From Diphasiastrum complanatum (Eukaryota > Streptophyta > Lycopodiopsida > Lycopodiales > Lycopodiaceae), in contig CM055097.1 of the NCBI GenBank assembly GCA_029204225.1, positions 36,430,976-36,494,975 on the forward strand: DNA of 64,000 bases, written 5' to 3'. Below the pieces are notes generated by a model. The model did no database searches, was not told where the DNA came from, and saw only the letters and a list, made by a program, of their open reading frames with translations. Shown here piece by piece: positions 1 through 11,300 of this stretch (positions are counted from its first letter, which is position 1; every line of letters begins with the position of its first letter). The position numbers were made by a program, and so were the translations under genes.

Positions 1-622
1 ATCCCTCTCCCGGGTAGAGCGCCACAAGGGGTGCAACATGTGGGCTACGGCGTGGATGGGTCGGTGGAAGAAGTCCCATCTGGCCTCCCATATATGCGAG
101 ATCTTGTCCCTCTTGCAGCAAACAAATTACAATAATCAATGCACCGTAGCATAAAAGAAACGCATCAAACTTGAGTGAGAAACAACAAACTAGACACTGA
201 AGAGTCATACATATGCTCGTCCAAGGTTGACGTCAGAATGCCCTCGCCGATGTGGTCCATGAACTCGTAAATGAGACCGAGAGTGCACCGCTCATGATCT
301 ACCAGGCGGGGCACTCTGAAAATGGGTAGAAGGACCCCAACAATCTCCTCAGCACGTGTCCAGAACTCATCACCAAACACAGTGGACCCGAAAAACGCCG
401 CATGTACGATGTCTCTAAAGTCCCCGAAGGCCTCGCTGGAAACCATCCGCCGCAATGCGTCCTTCACTACTATCAATTCACTCTAGCACCAAGAAGTAAA
501 ATGCAAAGCGTGTGGGTGTTGGCTTCTTCAGGTTTAGGGTCGAGAAGGTGCGGAATAGGGCCAGCACACTCCTCTTCTTGGTGACAAAAGTGACCAAGCG
601 CATGGTCATAGCAGTGATCTGC
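1..622 (-). pseudogene. hAT-like transposase, C-terminal part (broken, continues off left edge)
   Basis: Read on the minus strand, three blocks resemble the C-terminal half of plant hAT/DUF659 transposases. The block at about 620-485 carries a RLVTFVTKKRS...ALFR...LKKP..TRFA pattern. The block at 476-165 carries KDALRRMV and later PRLVDHERCTLGLIYEFMDHI. The block from about 117 to 1 carries WEARWDFFHRPIHAVAHMLHP. In a live element these belong to the RNase H-like catalytic fold that cuts and rejoins transposon ends in the nucleus. The first two blocks are in different frames: a stop and frame change falls at about 484-490, just after the VLE residues. The dimerisation region beyond HAVAHMLHP lies outside the window. 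Motif order is clear, so family assignment is fairly safe. The exon borders are not. Confidence 0.75.
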
Positions 623-768
623 AACACAGACATCCAGTAAAAAGTTTAGACAGTAGTTGAGATGTGTTTAGCAGCATGGAGCAAGCTTCAAGGAAGAAAG
701 CATAGCAAATGGAAAAAACTATACCTCTATGATCCATGGAAGTGCACACAGGTCATGGATGAGCAAGT

Positions 769-1080
769 CTATGCAGTGTGCAGCACAGGTGTCCACACAA
801 TGTTGGGGCGCTCCCTCATCATAATCTCGCCCATCTGCTTGCAATTCAAAGCGTTGTCGGTGACAACCTGAACCACATGCTCCACCCCGATGTCAGCAAT
901 AACATCTCTGACATGCTCCCATATGAAGTCGGCTGTGGTTCCACCACCTCGAGTGGCATCCACGCCACGTAGGAATACTGTGCCAAGCGGGTAAGAAACT
1001 AAGATATTGATGACGGATCGCCGACGAACGTTGGTCCATCCATCACTCAATATTGTGCATCCATACCTGCCACAAAACAC
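769..1080 (-). pseudogene. hAT-like transposase, DUF659 domain segment
   Basis: The minus-strand frame holds the pattern ILSDGWTNVRRRSVINILV, then a run ending VVQVVTDNALNCKQMGE. This is the DUF659 core found in many plant hAT transposases (SDGW...; VVTDN). The next conserved stretch of the family, centred on CAAHCIDL, is present immediately downstream (about 795-750) but in another frame. A one-base indel near 790-800 therefore breaks the protein. With the BED finger at 1492-2109 and the C-terminal blocks at 1-622 this forms one collinear minus-strand relic. It is more GC-rich than the DNA to its right, which suggests relatively recent arrival or a different base composition in the donor. 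Confidence 0.75.
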
Positions 1081-1491
1081 CTATTAGCCACATGCAAAAA
1101 TTGCGCCACCAGTAAACCCTAAACACATGCAAAGAGTTTATAAAGACAAAGTACTTACGTCTGCCAAGCTGAGCGAATGGAACTCAACTCCTGCGTGATG
1201 GTCTCCTCCTGACAAAGCATCCTGCCTCGTAGTGCCTCTCGCTTGGGAGGTGTCCATGTAGCATCCACGGCCGCCATCTGTGCGCAGAACTCCCTGAACA
1301 CCCAAGCGTCAGCAACAACAAAAGGAATGTCGCACTCGTAGAACTGGCCAGCAAGTCGAGTGCAACGGGCCCGTTGCTCTCTCTGCCACCTGCATCGATC
1401 GAGGGTCTACTGTCTGGGCCTAACCTCTCTCTGTTGTATATATGGCGCTCGTGGTCTAGCATGCCCAATGGATGGCTGATCTGTGGGTGTG

Positions 1492-2109
1492 TCACTCTCT
1501 CTGGCGAGGACCTGTCGAAGCATGTGGTGCATCTGTTGCCAAAGAAGAGGAGGGACGAGGACCCACTGCCACTGATCCAACATGCTCATCTAATGCTCGT
1601 GGCTCTGAACCAGGCCCTGCTGCTGTGGATGGAACTGAAGGTGTTGTACTAGGCCATGCACATGTACCATGCCCTAACCCTGATGTACTAGGCCCTGCAC
1701 CTGTACCATGCCCTACCTGTGATGTACCAGGCCCTGTACCTGTGGTAGGCCCTGCCTGCCTGCCCTGTCCTACCTGTGAGCCTGTAGCTGCTCCTGCTAC
1801 CTGTCCCTGTCTAGAACCCTGTGATGCAGCATCGAGCTCGTACATTCTAGACAACCTCTGCATCTCCTCATCAGAGATCCTCAGGCAATCAGATATGCCC
1901 AATGCCCGCCCATCTGGCCCTCTAACCCCCAGTAAGTGAGCCCTAACCCTGGTGAGTGATCCTGTGAAGTGACCACCGCAATGCAAGCATCTCCATCTAT
2001 GGGTCCCTGAGCCATGGTGTGTAGCCACATCCCCGTCGGTAAGCTCAACCTCGGCCCCGCATTGGCATCGTATCAACACGAGATCAAACCTGCAAACAAA
2101 AATAAACAA
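1492..2109 (-). pseudogene. hAT-like transposase N-terminal segment with BED-type zinc finger
   Basis: A 205-codon open frame on the minus strand. Residues about 38-80 contain WRCLHCGGHFTGSLTRVRAHLLG followed some 15 residues later by GISDC. This gives the C-x2-C, H and trailing C arrangement of the plant BED zinc finger that binds DNA in hAT transposases. Residues about 90-165 are low-complexity Gly/Thr/Pro/Ser, produced by an in-frame minisatellite. No convincing ATG with context was found for the start; the frame simply opens near 2109. It is the first block of the relic that continues leftwards through DUF659 and the C-terminal blocks. A domesticated gene is possible in principle, but the frameshifts in the other blocks argue for a dead copy. 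Confidence 0.72.
1647..1763. repeat. 39-bp coding minisatellite, three copies
   Basis: Copies begin near 1647, 1686 and 1725, each opening TAC(T/C)AGGCC(A/C)TG. The period of 39 is divisible by three, so on the minus strand it adds 13-residue Gly/Thr/Pro-rich units to the BED-finger frame without breaking it. Confidence 0.8.
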
Positions 2110-2883
2110 GCAAACGTTCAGTAGAAAAAATTTGCTGCATTGAACAACAACACTGGGCTCAAACAGAGCTCAAAATATCAGAGCATACATCACAATGATT
2201 CCAATTCACGCATCATAGCAAGTGCCAAAAAACACATGGGATTAGGGCATGGGATAGAATTATTTCAGTATGAGCGATAACGGGCGACTGACGTTAGCGT
2301 GGGAGTCCGTGCAGGCATAAAGGAGAGTAGTGTAGGCCTAAACCATGCCCCTGGCAGATGCTTGCATGATGTTCCACGCCTAAACCCTAAAAAACATGGA
2401 ATTAGGGCATGGAAATTGAAATTTGTGATACGGACGTAGACGGGCGGAACGGAGGTCACAGGAGTCTCTGCATGCATGTGAAAATGCATTCTAGGCTCGA
2501 ACATCACCTGAATCGGTTGCCCACAAGCAAAAATACACAAGCATTTGGAATGTGGTGTTCAAATCTCGCTGGGCGTGCCGTAAAAAACTGACGCCGTACG
2601 AATAACCGTGGGCATGAAGAAAGGTGGTCTAGAGCCAAATTACGCTCGATTTGGTTGCCTACAGCTCAATGTCAACACTGCAAAAAATCAAGCCTACACT
2701 TACCAAATATCAAAAACTGATCGTTTCACTCTCCACGAAGCTCAGATCCCCCTAGCACCGTGCACACCACCTCCGTATCGCCAAGTAGATGCCTGCCGAC
2801 TATCCACATGCGAAGATCGGACGCCTATAGCTCACAAAAAAAAAATTTGCCACCTCTAGTAGCGCGATTCTGGCCGCGAGGAG

Positions 2884-3070
2884 GCCCAAAAATCTATTTA
2901 TTCTGGGTTTTTTTTTTTACAACAATTCTTGCAGCAAATCGTGATTCACAGTTTGTCGCCTCCTCTAGTAGCGTGATTCGCAGTTTGCCGCCTCCTCTAG
3001 TAGCCCAAAAATCTGTTTATTCTGGTTTTTTTTTTTTACAACGATTCTTGCAGCGAATCGCAATTCGCCA
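2884..3070. repeat. 119-bp direct duplication with T-tracts
   Basis: The block beginning GCCCAAAAATCT(A/G)TTTATTCTGG followed by a T-tract and ACAA(C/T)(A/G)ATTCTTGCAGC occurs at 2884 and again at 3003. A shorter word, CGCCTCCTCTAGTAGC, is also repeated between and after the copies. Confidence 0.75.
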
Positions 3071-3440
3071 ACTATGCTTAGAAGAATGCCAAGCAGTTTA
3101 GATAGAAAAAATGTTGTCCTAACAGAAGATTAATGAGCTACTTTACTTCTAACAATAAATGTGCCCATGTTGCAAACTAAATGTTGACACTGTAACTAGG
3201 CTATAATTTTTCCAAGCTGACAATAATTGCAGTTGCTTGGTGATTTAGGACTTCAATGTGGGCAGCAAAAGTGGGCCAACAGCAAGCTAAAAAATAAGCA
3301 CACTATAGAATTGTTTCGATCAGCAAAGCACCTAACAACAAGTTAGGGCATTAATATTCAAAGAGTTTTCAGCAGCAAACTTGGCAACAAAATGTGCGCA
3401 GTAAATGCGCCCTCAAAGAAGTATCATCAGTAAGTTGCTG

Positions 3441-3600
3441 AGCAGCTATTACACCGAGTTTCTTGCTGGAAAATGCGCCCTCCTTCATGCTTGGATCATC
3501 GAGTTCTAAGCAGCTATTACACCAAGTTTCTTGCTGGATGCGCCACCTTCATGCTTGGATCATCAAGTTTCTAAGCAGCTATTACCAGCGAAACACCAAA
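3441..3600. repeat. 65-68-bp tandem repeat, about 2.3 copies
   Basis: The word AGCAGCTATTAC starts units at 3441, 3509 and 3574. Within units, TTTCTTGCTGGA and TTCATGCTTGGATCATC recur in the same order with small indels. Confidence 0.75.
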
Positions 3601-3981
3601 AACAGTCTTAAGATCTGGTCCGGTGTATGCACCTAAGATCTGGTAGGAGGCTATCTACTCTTGAGTTTTTAGGCATTTAGGGTTGCATTCAATGAAAGTT
3701 AGGGTTGCAAATAAGGTGCGAGTTTGCTTGCAGATAAGGGAAAATACCTGTGATTAATTGACCTAGGTACGAGTTTAGGTCATCATTTGCTGCAAATTAG
3801 GGCAGCAAAAAGGTGTGACCTAGGGAAATGCAGCAGAAAACCAGCAGAAAATGCCCCCACCTGGCAACGATCCTATGCGGCAAATCAACTGTAAAATTTC
3901 GCGTACAATAAGCAAGTTTCATACAGCTTCCATCACCATCTCTCTCAGCATTTTTGCAGCCCATTTGCAGATTTGATTGGC

Positions 3982-4282
3982 GGCTGTCGGTTGCTCCTCC
4001 ACCACATTTTTGGGATTTTTTTTTTAGCTCTTTTGCGATCTTATCGGAGGCTGTCCAACACCCATTACATCTTCTTCAGTGAATTTTCCAACCTTTTTGC
4101 AAGGTGTTTATAGCTTTCATTGGACGTTGTCCAGCACCCATCTACAGTATCTCTATTTGCAGCCTATTTCTCAAATTTGTTTGGAGGCTGTCCAGCACCC
4201 ATCCCCACTACCATTTTTTGTTGCATTTGCAACCTATTTATTGTCCATTTTCAGATCTGATTTGAGGCTGCCCAGCTCCCAC
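3982..4282. repeat. Degenerate minisatellite, period about 61-81 bp, five copies
   Basis: Variants of GGCTGTCCAGCACCCAT lie near 3982, 4048, 4124, 4185 and 4266, usually preceded by a GATCTGATT- or AAATTTGTTT-like word and a T/C-rich stretch with GCAGCC or GCAACC. No coding potential was recognised. Confidence 0.6.
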
Positions 4283-4776
4283 CTCCATTTTCAGAGGTAT
4301 TTGTTGGTTATATATTTTGTCATTACTCTTTTCATATACAACTGTTTTATCTTTCCTTTGTTGCTTTCAGTGTTGATTGTTTACCTTAAGAGTATTTGGG
4401 GTGACGACAAAAGTTCGCTCCCTCCAATACTAAGCTTTTTGTATATCTTTTTTACTTTTTGCATCTTTCATGGACGCTTCTCCCTCATCTTCCGAGATTC
4501 GTCTCCCTTCCTCCACTTACCTTGATGAGGTGCGCCATGAGTTTCAAGATCACCTCCACGAAGCCATGAGCGACATGCGTAGTGATTCACGCCTTGAGTT
4601 ACGAGAGACATTCACTGCTATCTCTACTCTTTCCACCCAGATTGCTTTGCTTTCCTAATAGTCTAGCTTCGTTCCACCATCATCTATTCCACCTACAACT
4701 TTTCTTCCTCCAGAATTTAAGGATAAGGTTCAGCTTACCGTATATTCTAGGTCATCTGATGAGATTCGCATTTACA

Positions 4777-4777
4777 T

Positions 4778-4809
<32 letters not shown>

Positions 4810-4821
4810 AGAGAGAGAGAA
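4777..4821. repeat. (GT)n(GA)n microsatellite
   Basis: Compound GT repeat with one interruption (GTTTGT) running directly into a GA repeat. Confidence 0.95.
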
Positions 4822-5013
4822 GAAAGAACAAAAGCTTTAGTCTTTTCCATGCCAAAAGGCATATAAGACAAAAGAAGTACATGTCAAGTATGTGGTAACC
4901 AAGAGAGCGTCTAAAGCGTCTCCAATGCTGTAATAAAGAAAAAAACATCTGGTACAGGCTAAGATAAATACATAAATGAAAAAGCCTGTGCATGAAAATC
5001 ATATGTATCCATG

Positions 5014-5784
5014 TCAAGAAGTCAGGACTGTGCTGATGCTGTAGAAGGATGTGATGCGAGCTGTAACATCAGTAAGCACTGGAGCATGCTGGCGTCGTCG
5101 ATGAGTATGAGCATATGTAGTGCGTCTCTGTCTAGGAGGCCTGGTGGGACGTGTAACTCCCATGGTCGCCTGAGGCTGGGTGGTGTGTCGTCTCTGCGTC
5201 CTGGGTCTGGGAATGTCGTCGCAATCGCTATCAGTCATGTCTGCATCAGAACGCGATCTCCTGCGTGAGAGGAAGGATGTAATCTGGGACTATGTGTCTG
5301 GGTAAGTATGCTGAACTGCCTGACATAGGTCTTGTCGTAAGAGGGACATCTCACGTAGCATAAGTGCCACACAACGGGGGTCCTCGTATGAGATAAGGGA
5401 CCACAGTGTAACATGTGTCTGACGAAAAAGGCAAGGATATCGCCCTCTGATCTCATAGTAAACTGGATATGTGAATAGGAAGTGCTCCTCTGACTCGACC
5501 ATAGCTAATGAGCACAACTGGCAAATCCGCTCCTCTCGCGGGGTGCACTGGAAGCGTCTAGTTTCAATAGCCAGCTGATGTGAAGACACTCGAAACTGGC
5601 CCAACAGAAACCGAAGCCCGTGAGATAGTCCTGAGGTGAGGTAGTGTGGCAAAACTGGAAGTCCTGTTGTGTCTAGCTCCAAAAAGTGTGTCCTGTAATA
5701 GTCGGGTTTGAGTCCTCTGATAGGACCTTGAGGCAATGAAGTAAAACTTAGCAGCTTCTCTGGCAGATTGAATTTGAATTGCTA
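5014..5784 (-). pseudogene. LINE-like ORF2 C-terminal zinc-binding tail
   Basis: The minus-strand frame is open from about 5784 to a TAG at 5287-5289. It shows LPEKLLSF..., LLGQFRVSSHQLAIETRRF, then CTPREERICQLC...VESEEHFLF.YPVY. This is the cysteine/histidine tail found after the reverse transcriptase of some LINE-type elements, where it probably binds nucleic acid. The usual second CP.Y cysteine is replaced by tyrosine (TYPVY), so the finger looks damaged. After the single TAG the same frame stays open to 5014 and encodes an Arg/Ser- and Arg/Thr-rich tail (SRRRSRSDAD...). The reverse transcriptase itself is not seen upstream. The fragment sits where the last bZIP intron would lie, on the same strand as that gene. 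Confidence 0.6.
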
Positions 5785-8324
5785 TATCTGCCATGCAAAT
5801 TTGATCTACGGTGCTGCTTGCAATCAGCTCTGCAGGTAATTTTCCTAAAGTATGAAAGATATCCTTCATCCCATCACAATTGAAACTTCCAAAGGAATGC
5901 TTGTGGCGACCAAAACTGTTGTCACCTTAAGAGTTGGAAGCGCCACTTGACCTTTAGCATCCTCCTGTGAATTTCTAAGATTATGGTCAAATGTGTTTTG
6001 TTGATTCCTTGCAAGAAATTTAACCTGGTGGTATTGTCAAACAGAAGAAAAAGCCATCTGTAGTGGGAGAGATGTGACTAGAAAGAACTTGTACCAAACC
6101 AAACATCAACCTTTGAGTCCAACATTCCTTCCAGCCTGCACCCTCTTTGTTTTGTGAGACAGGCTGCCATTTCGAGGCATAACATATGAAGCATATTCAC
6201 CTTCAGCAAATTAGACAAAACAGTGAAGTAAATTGTTTTCAGAACTTACCAATGATTGAGGGTAGCCCACTAACTACCTCAGAATTGAAAAAATTTATAT
6301 CTTAGAATTTCATAGCCTTACCGCCATCTGTATTTCCGACACAAGGTGCTGATTGGAATTGAGTGGGAGGATAGTACAAAACTCAGCAAAACCCTCTCTG
6401 AATCCAAATTCATCGGTAGTTCCCTTGTTCAATTTCACCACAAATCCTTGTACATGGCCAACACAGATAGCTGAGCAGAAGATTACTGCCAAATAGTCAA
6501 GATGTTGTCGCTGCTTCACAACACTAAAGTAGATGACTTCCTTGAGATGGTAAAATCTGCTACCACTAAATTCACATTTTTGGAGAGATGCATCATGGAC
6601 ATTCCCAATTTTAGGCAAGTCCAAGAAACTCCCTAATGCACATCCTTTTCGGAGGGTGACAAATGATATACCAGATTCAGTGTGGCAACCAAGGGATATG
6701 AGTATCCCAAACCAGTTCTTCCTAAACTTCCTCAACCACTTAGCTCCATATTTTCAAGATCCAACAAACTTCGTCTGAATACTTAGTAGATGCTTGTTAA
6801 TCTTCAGCGCAATGTCCTCCGTATGTGCCAGTAGACTTGGTCACTGGAGCAACTTTTACTTGCAGCATGGTAAGGTGCAGCTGTTGCTTCAATGACGTTA
6901 TAACAACATCATGCAGAACATCCTCTCAACTCCCTCTCCAGCAATTCCTCCATTGGGCATGTCACACATCCAGGTCAAAGGATTCCTTAAAGTCATTACC
7001 AAATGACACTTTTTGGCATCATTAACAACAACTCTTCGTCCATAAATCATTGAGTTCAGAGAAAGACATTTGTCAGCAACATAGAAAACAACAAAAATTT
7101 CCTTTTCTCATGTTTTCTCAGTCTATGTATTAAGCCTGAGTTTTCTTTGTCAAGCACTAAAATTAGGAATCCATATCTTGTATTGAACTTATAGATCCAA
7201 TCATGGCCTTGATGAGAACATCAAGCTGTGAAGTTGAAAATCCATCTTGGGAGTGTCCCAACAATTCTAAAATATCTCGGGAATCTTGCTAAGCCTGGAA
7301 CCTGTGGACAAGCTAGCATGTTAAATCTTTGAGCCAGTCATTAGGTCCTATAGGTAGATCTCACTTTGAAACTCATGTCTAGCTCTTGAAGCTCAACATG
7401 CTCAGGAGTCTGGGGCCAAGTTGCTGCCACCTAGTCAAAAGTGCATGTTAAAAAAATGCCATATAGACTAACTTGAGGGGAGGGAGCAATTGGCAACAAA
7501 AGTGTGAAGGGAGCCGGGTGCTCAGGAGTTAAGGCAACATGGTCATGCCAAATTTGAGTCCAAAGTCTCAAGCTCCCCTTACCAGAGAGAAATTCTCTAG
7601 CCAACTTAACCACATTCTGGCATGTGGCCCCAGAGACGGGACCTGTGTCAGATTGATGCAATCCACCATTGTACTTACTAATGAGATTCTCATCAGAGCT
7701 TGACAAACCAATCTCGTTGCCATCTTTGCCTTGTTGGCATCATTAAATGTAGTTGGTTGGGGGGGAACACCTGATGGATAGCTTTGCTAAGTTACCCTGC
7801 CAAGAGAGTGGCTTTATCTAAGTGGCCTAACCTTGTTATCATTATCCCTTGTGTGTTGGTCAGTGCAAACTAGGTAGCTTGTATACCTGGGAGCACCATT
7901 CAAGAACTCTCGTTGAAATTACTGTGTTGCAGATGAAGGCTCTAAAAGTCCATAGACTAGGTTGAAGTCCTACAAAAAGTCAAAAACGAAGATGCCAGCA
8001 ACTAAAAAACTTTTGTTTCATAGATTCTCACTCATTCCTGTCCCTTGAATTACAGTTCAAAGTATTGTGTCAGAACATAATGTATCTTGGACCAATTTTT
8101 GAGTCTGGTTAAGTCCCTGCGGATTTCAGGTGGACTAGGTTACTGGAAAGTCATTGTCAGGTCACATAAAGCTGCATCAGCTATATATGTATCAATAAGG
8201 CAAAAGCTAAATCCAGATCCAAGTTGGCAGAATTTTTTTCCAGTTTCTTCCTTGATGAATTCTATTTTGGACAACAACACTTAGTATTCACCTAAACCAA
8301 CACCAAAAAGCAGTTACAACTCAC
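5785..8324 (-). other. Presumed last visible intron of the bZIP gene; no DOG1 exons found
   Basis: I looked on the minus strand for exons encoding the conserved DOG1/TGA C-terminal domain (the MEYARW, TELR, GMWKTPAERCF and RPSELLK regions) and did not find them. A 141-codon frame at 6310-6735 has no ATG (it opens at TTG) and no recognised family. A 91-codon frame at 7431-7706 is likewise unrecognised. Scattered open stretches between them may be a decayed gene or element, but no motif supports a name. Confidence 0.55.
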
Positions 8325-11300
8325 CAGGATTGAGGGCACCATTTACATTGTTGACTCCATTAGAAAGTTGAAGCGGATCATTGGTGCATCCTCCCAGATA
8401 GAAACCCTAAACAAAGTAAAGTCAACTTACAAGAACCATGATTTCACAAAACAGACGGCTATTTGAGACTAGTTGAGCCGTAACAGGTTTGTGCTCTATT
8501 GACATCATTTATGAACAGCTTGGATACATAAATTGACTAGAAGTTCTTCCCCAAACAACTTTGCCAACAAACATCTGTGCCCGAGGGGAGAAAAGCCCTA
8601 ACTATAGTTCCAAAGTAGGACACATAGGAAAAGCTTCTCCTCAAAACATAATTTAAAGTAAACGAAGAAACAAGCTTGATTCGTTGACATCAATCAATCA
8701 AATATGTGGCATTACTTTTTCAAAAGACTTTACCTGCTGTCGTGCCCTTTGAAGTTCCTGTTCTAACTGGCTCAACTTCATGCGACTGGATTCCAACTGC
8801 TGGACATATGCCTACATTGGATACAGATCAGCTTCACGTATGAGAATGTTTTGGATATGTCTAATCAACATGCATGAGATAAGTAGTAAGATAGAGCTGA
8901 GCTACTATAGCTTACCTTCTTTCTCAGACGGCTTTTGCGTGCGGCCTCTCGGTTCTGTGCAAGTCTTCTGAGTGTCTGTGGTAAAAAGAAAAAAATCGTA
9001 CTATATTAAATTAGTCAAGAAAATGTCTCTCTTACATGATGAGAAAAGTTAAAATATTACAGTTATACAGCACCCTAGATTTAAAGCATTCAAATGCTTG
9101 GTAGTATAATCTCTTGGAGCTGATGTGTCTAAGCTTTCTGGCCTAAACATAAAAAGCTTGATAATATCTGTAAAAGTATTAAAGAGCACAGACCTAACTG
9201 GGATTGCTCTCTAAACTGGCTTCCATTTCAAAACCTTACGCGTTATCTAGTGAGCTATCAACCAATCTTTAATCTTATTAATATGTATGCACCTTTTGGG
9301 CATAATCTGACGCACAGCTATTCCCCCTTAAAAGCATTGCCATGAATTTAGTCAGAAACACAATCATCTCATAAATAAGAGAATCTACAAAGTTACAGTC
9401 CAAATCATGATCATCAGGCAACACTTTAACCAGAGTATACATCACAAAAAAATGATCTAACCTTAGAATCTCCAGTCTTGGTGACTCCAAGGTCAGAATC
9501 TGTTGAGACGCCCATGCTGTGATGATTTTGCGCTTGTATCTGAATTTCATATATGTAAGAATAATATCAGTAACTTGAGGCATTCAGCGAGTTTCATGTC
9601 TGGCAACTAAATTGGGGGTACAACCTGAGTTTGTATCAAGAGCAACTAGGATATCTGTTAGTTGCAAAGTCACGAGACCCTGAGATTTCAAACTTTCACA
9701 TGAACTTCCAAATGATGAAGAGAAAGAAAGGCACAAGGCATATATTTCCACACACCTTTCCACCACCCTCAATCTCAGTAGAAGTTTCTGTCCTAGGACT
9801 GTTATCAGCCATCTGGTGGGAGTCACCCCAGGTCTCTGAACGTCCAATATTGGCAGAGTTGCTGCTCTTTTGAGTGTCTCTCTCAAGAGTGTACTTGTCA
9901 GAATGCACGCCGATACTCGCTGTTGTGAACTGTGATCAGAACTATTGCCAATTACATAAGAGGGCAAGGTGTTCAATATGCAAAAATGCAAAAGTAATGT
10001 GACCTTTTTCCAATTTCAGAAAGAAACACTTATGCCTATAAGCCTCTCACCGTATTAGGAAGATCAATACTGTTTGTTCGTGACACTACAGCGTTGAGTG
10101 TCTGCTGCAAGTTCAAGGGGGCTCCTGTACCAAAAAAATTCAGAAGGGCTAATAAAGACACATTCTACCCTGAGTCCAATGTTAAGATGCAACACAAAAT
10201 AGGCGAAAATGACTCTCTCACAAAAAAGGAAGATGCTTATGATCATCCTGAAACCACCATGAAGGAAAACCATCTGGAAAGAGGCCTGGCATGACAGGGC
10301 ATGTCATCTATAACATCATCGACAAGTTTTCAGACAACAATGAACTTATTGACAACACAATCAAAAAGTCTTTTCCAAGTGATCTCAATGCCAGAACCGC
10401 TTTTCCTGAACAATGCCCACCATTTCTGACTCCAAATTCCTATTTCAGTGTCATGAAAAAGGCTCCAACTACCTACACTCATCAATGACATCTTCATGTG
10501 CAGTATTTTTAAATACTAAAAGTTCATGGACCCCAGTAAAATAAAGGTATTCAAGTCCAATCTCCTTATTGGATCCCGTTACAGTAAAGACTTGATTGAC
10601 AAACTATACGTGGAAATCATTTCTTTTCCACAGGATAGGTGCTTCAAATAGTCGTCGAGTTGAATTTTCTTAATATCTCCAAAATCAAAAAATTCTCTGG
10701 CATGTACATCTGGACTTTGGGTCTTGACTTTAATTGGAATTCAAATTGAATTATATCATGAAAAAAACTCCAATACGCTTTCATTTGATGAATGTAATTC
10801 CTTAGGTCGTAACAGAATGCAGCATGTTCAATGATCAGAAATGCATGTTAGATGTGCATTGGTGATGCTGCTGATGTTATTTATTTAACGAAACAAATGT
10901 CTGGATTCTGCCAATACAAGAATGTCCTGAACCTCACAGCTCACTGTGATTATGAAAGTGCTTAATTTAGTCAGTTGTCAAAGCACAGAGACATTTTCCA
11001 TGAGCCAAGAGAAACATTCGAATATAGTTGAGCAAACAGATTGCTAGACATATGTTTAAGGCAGAACTTTTTATGCACTTGAATCGAAACATAGCTTGAG
11101 CCTCTTCGCTTCAATTTCATTACCAGTGTTGAAGATTGACAGCAACACGGTCTCATAAAATTCCCTTCTAAATGATCCCTCATCAACATAGACCATACAT
11201 ATCATAAGGCACCTCCCCATCTAATGAAACAATTTCCTTAATGTTGGAAAGGTAGTTAGATAAAAGCCTCAAAATTTCACTGCTAAGTATTGCTTCACAT

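Larger units (their letters stand above)
2110..5013. other. Noncoding stretch with short tandem duplications
   Basis: No gene is supported here. Contents: a 119-bp direct duplication with T-tracts (2884 and 3003), a 65-68-bp tandem repeat (3441, 3509, 3574), a degenerate GGCTGTCCAGCACCCAT repeat (3982-4282) and a GT/GA microsatellite (4777-4821). A 62-codon frame at 4470-4658 begins with a real ATG and continues after one stop into a proline-rich stretch. It looks a little like a retroelement gag start but has no diagnostic motif. Several ACCCTAA/TTAGGG-like words (2380-2400, 3675-3710) are scattered and do not form an array. Confidence 0.6.

Noticed and set aside
6310-6735. 141-codon minus-strand frame as a missing bZIP/DOG1 exon
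   Set aside because: It has none of the conserved DOG1 blocks, and it opens at TTG without a splice context I could support.
8087-8284. Plus-strand open frames inside the bZIP introns and exons (for example 8087, 8780, 9631, 10094)
   Set aside because: They are antisense or intronic shadows of the minus-strand gene whose exon frame and splice sites are consistent.
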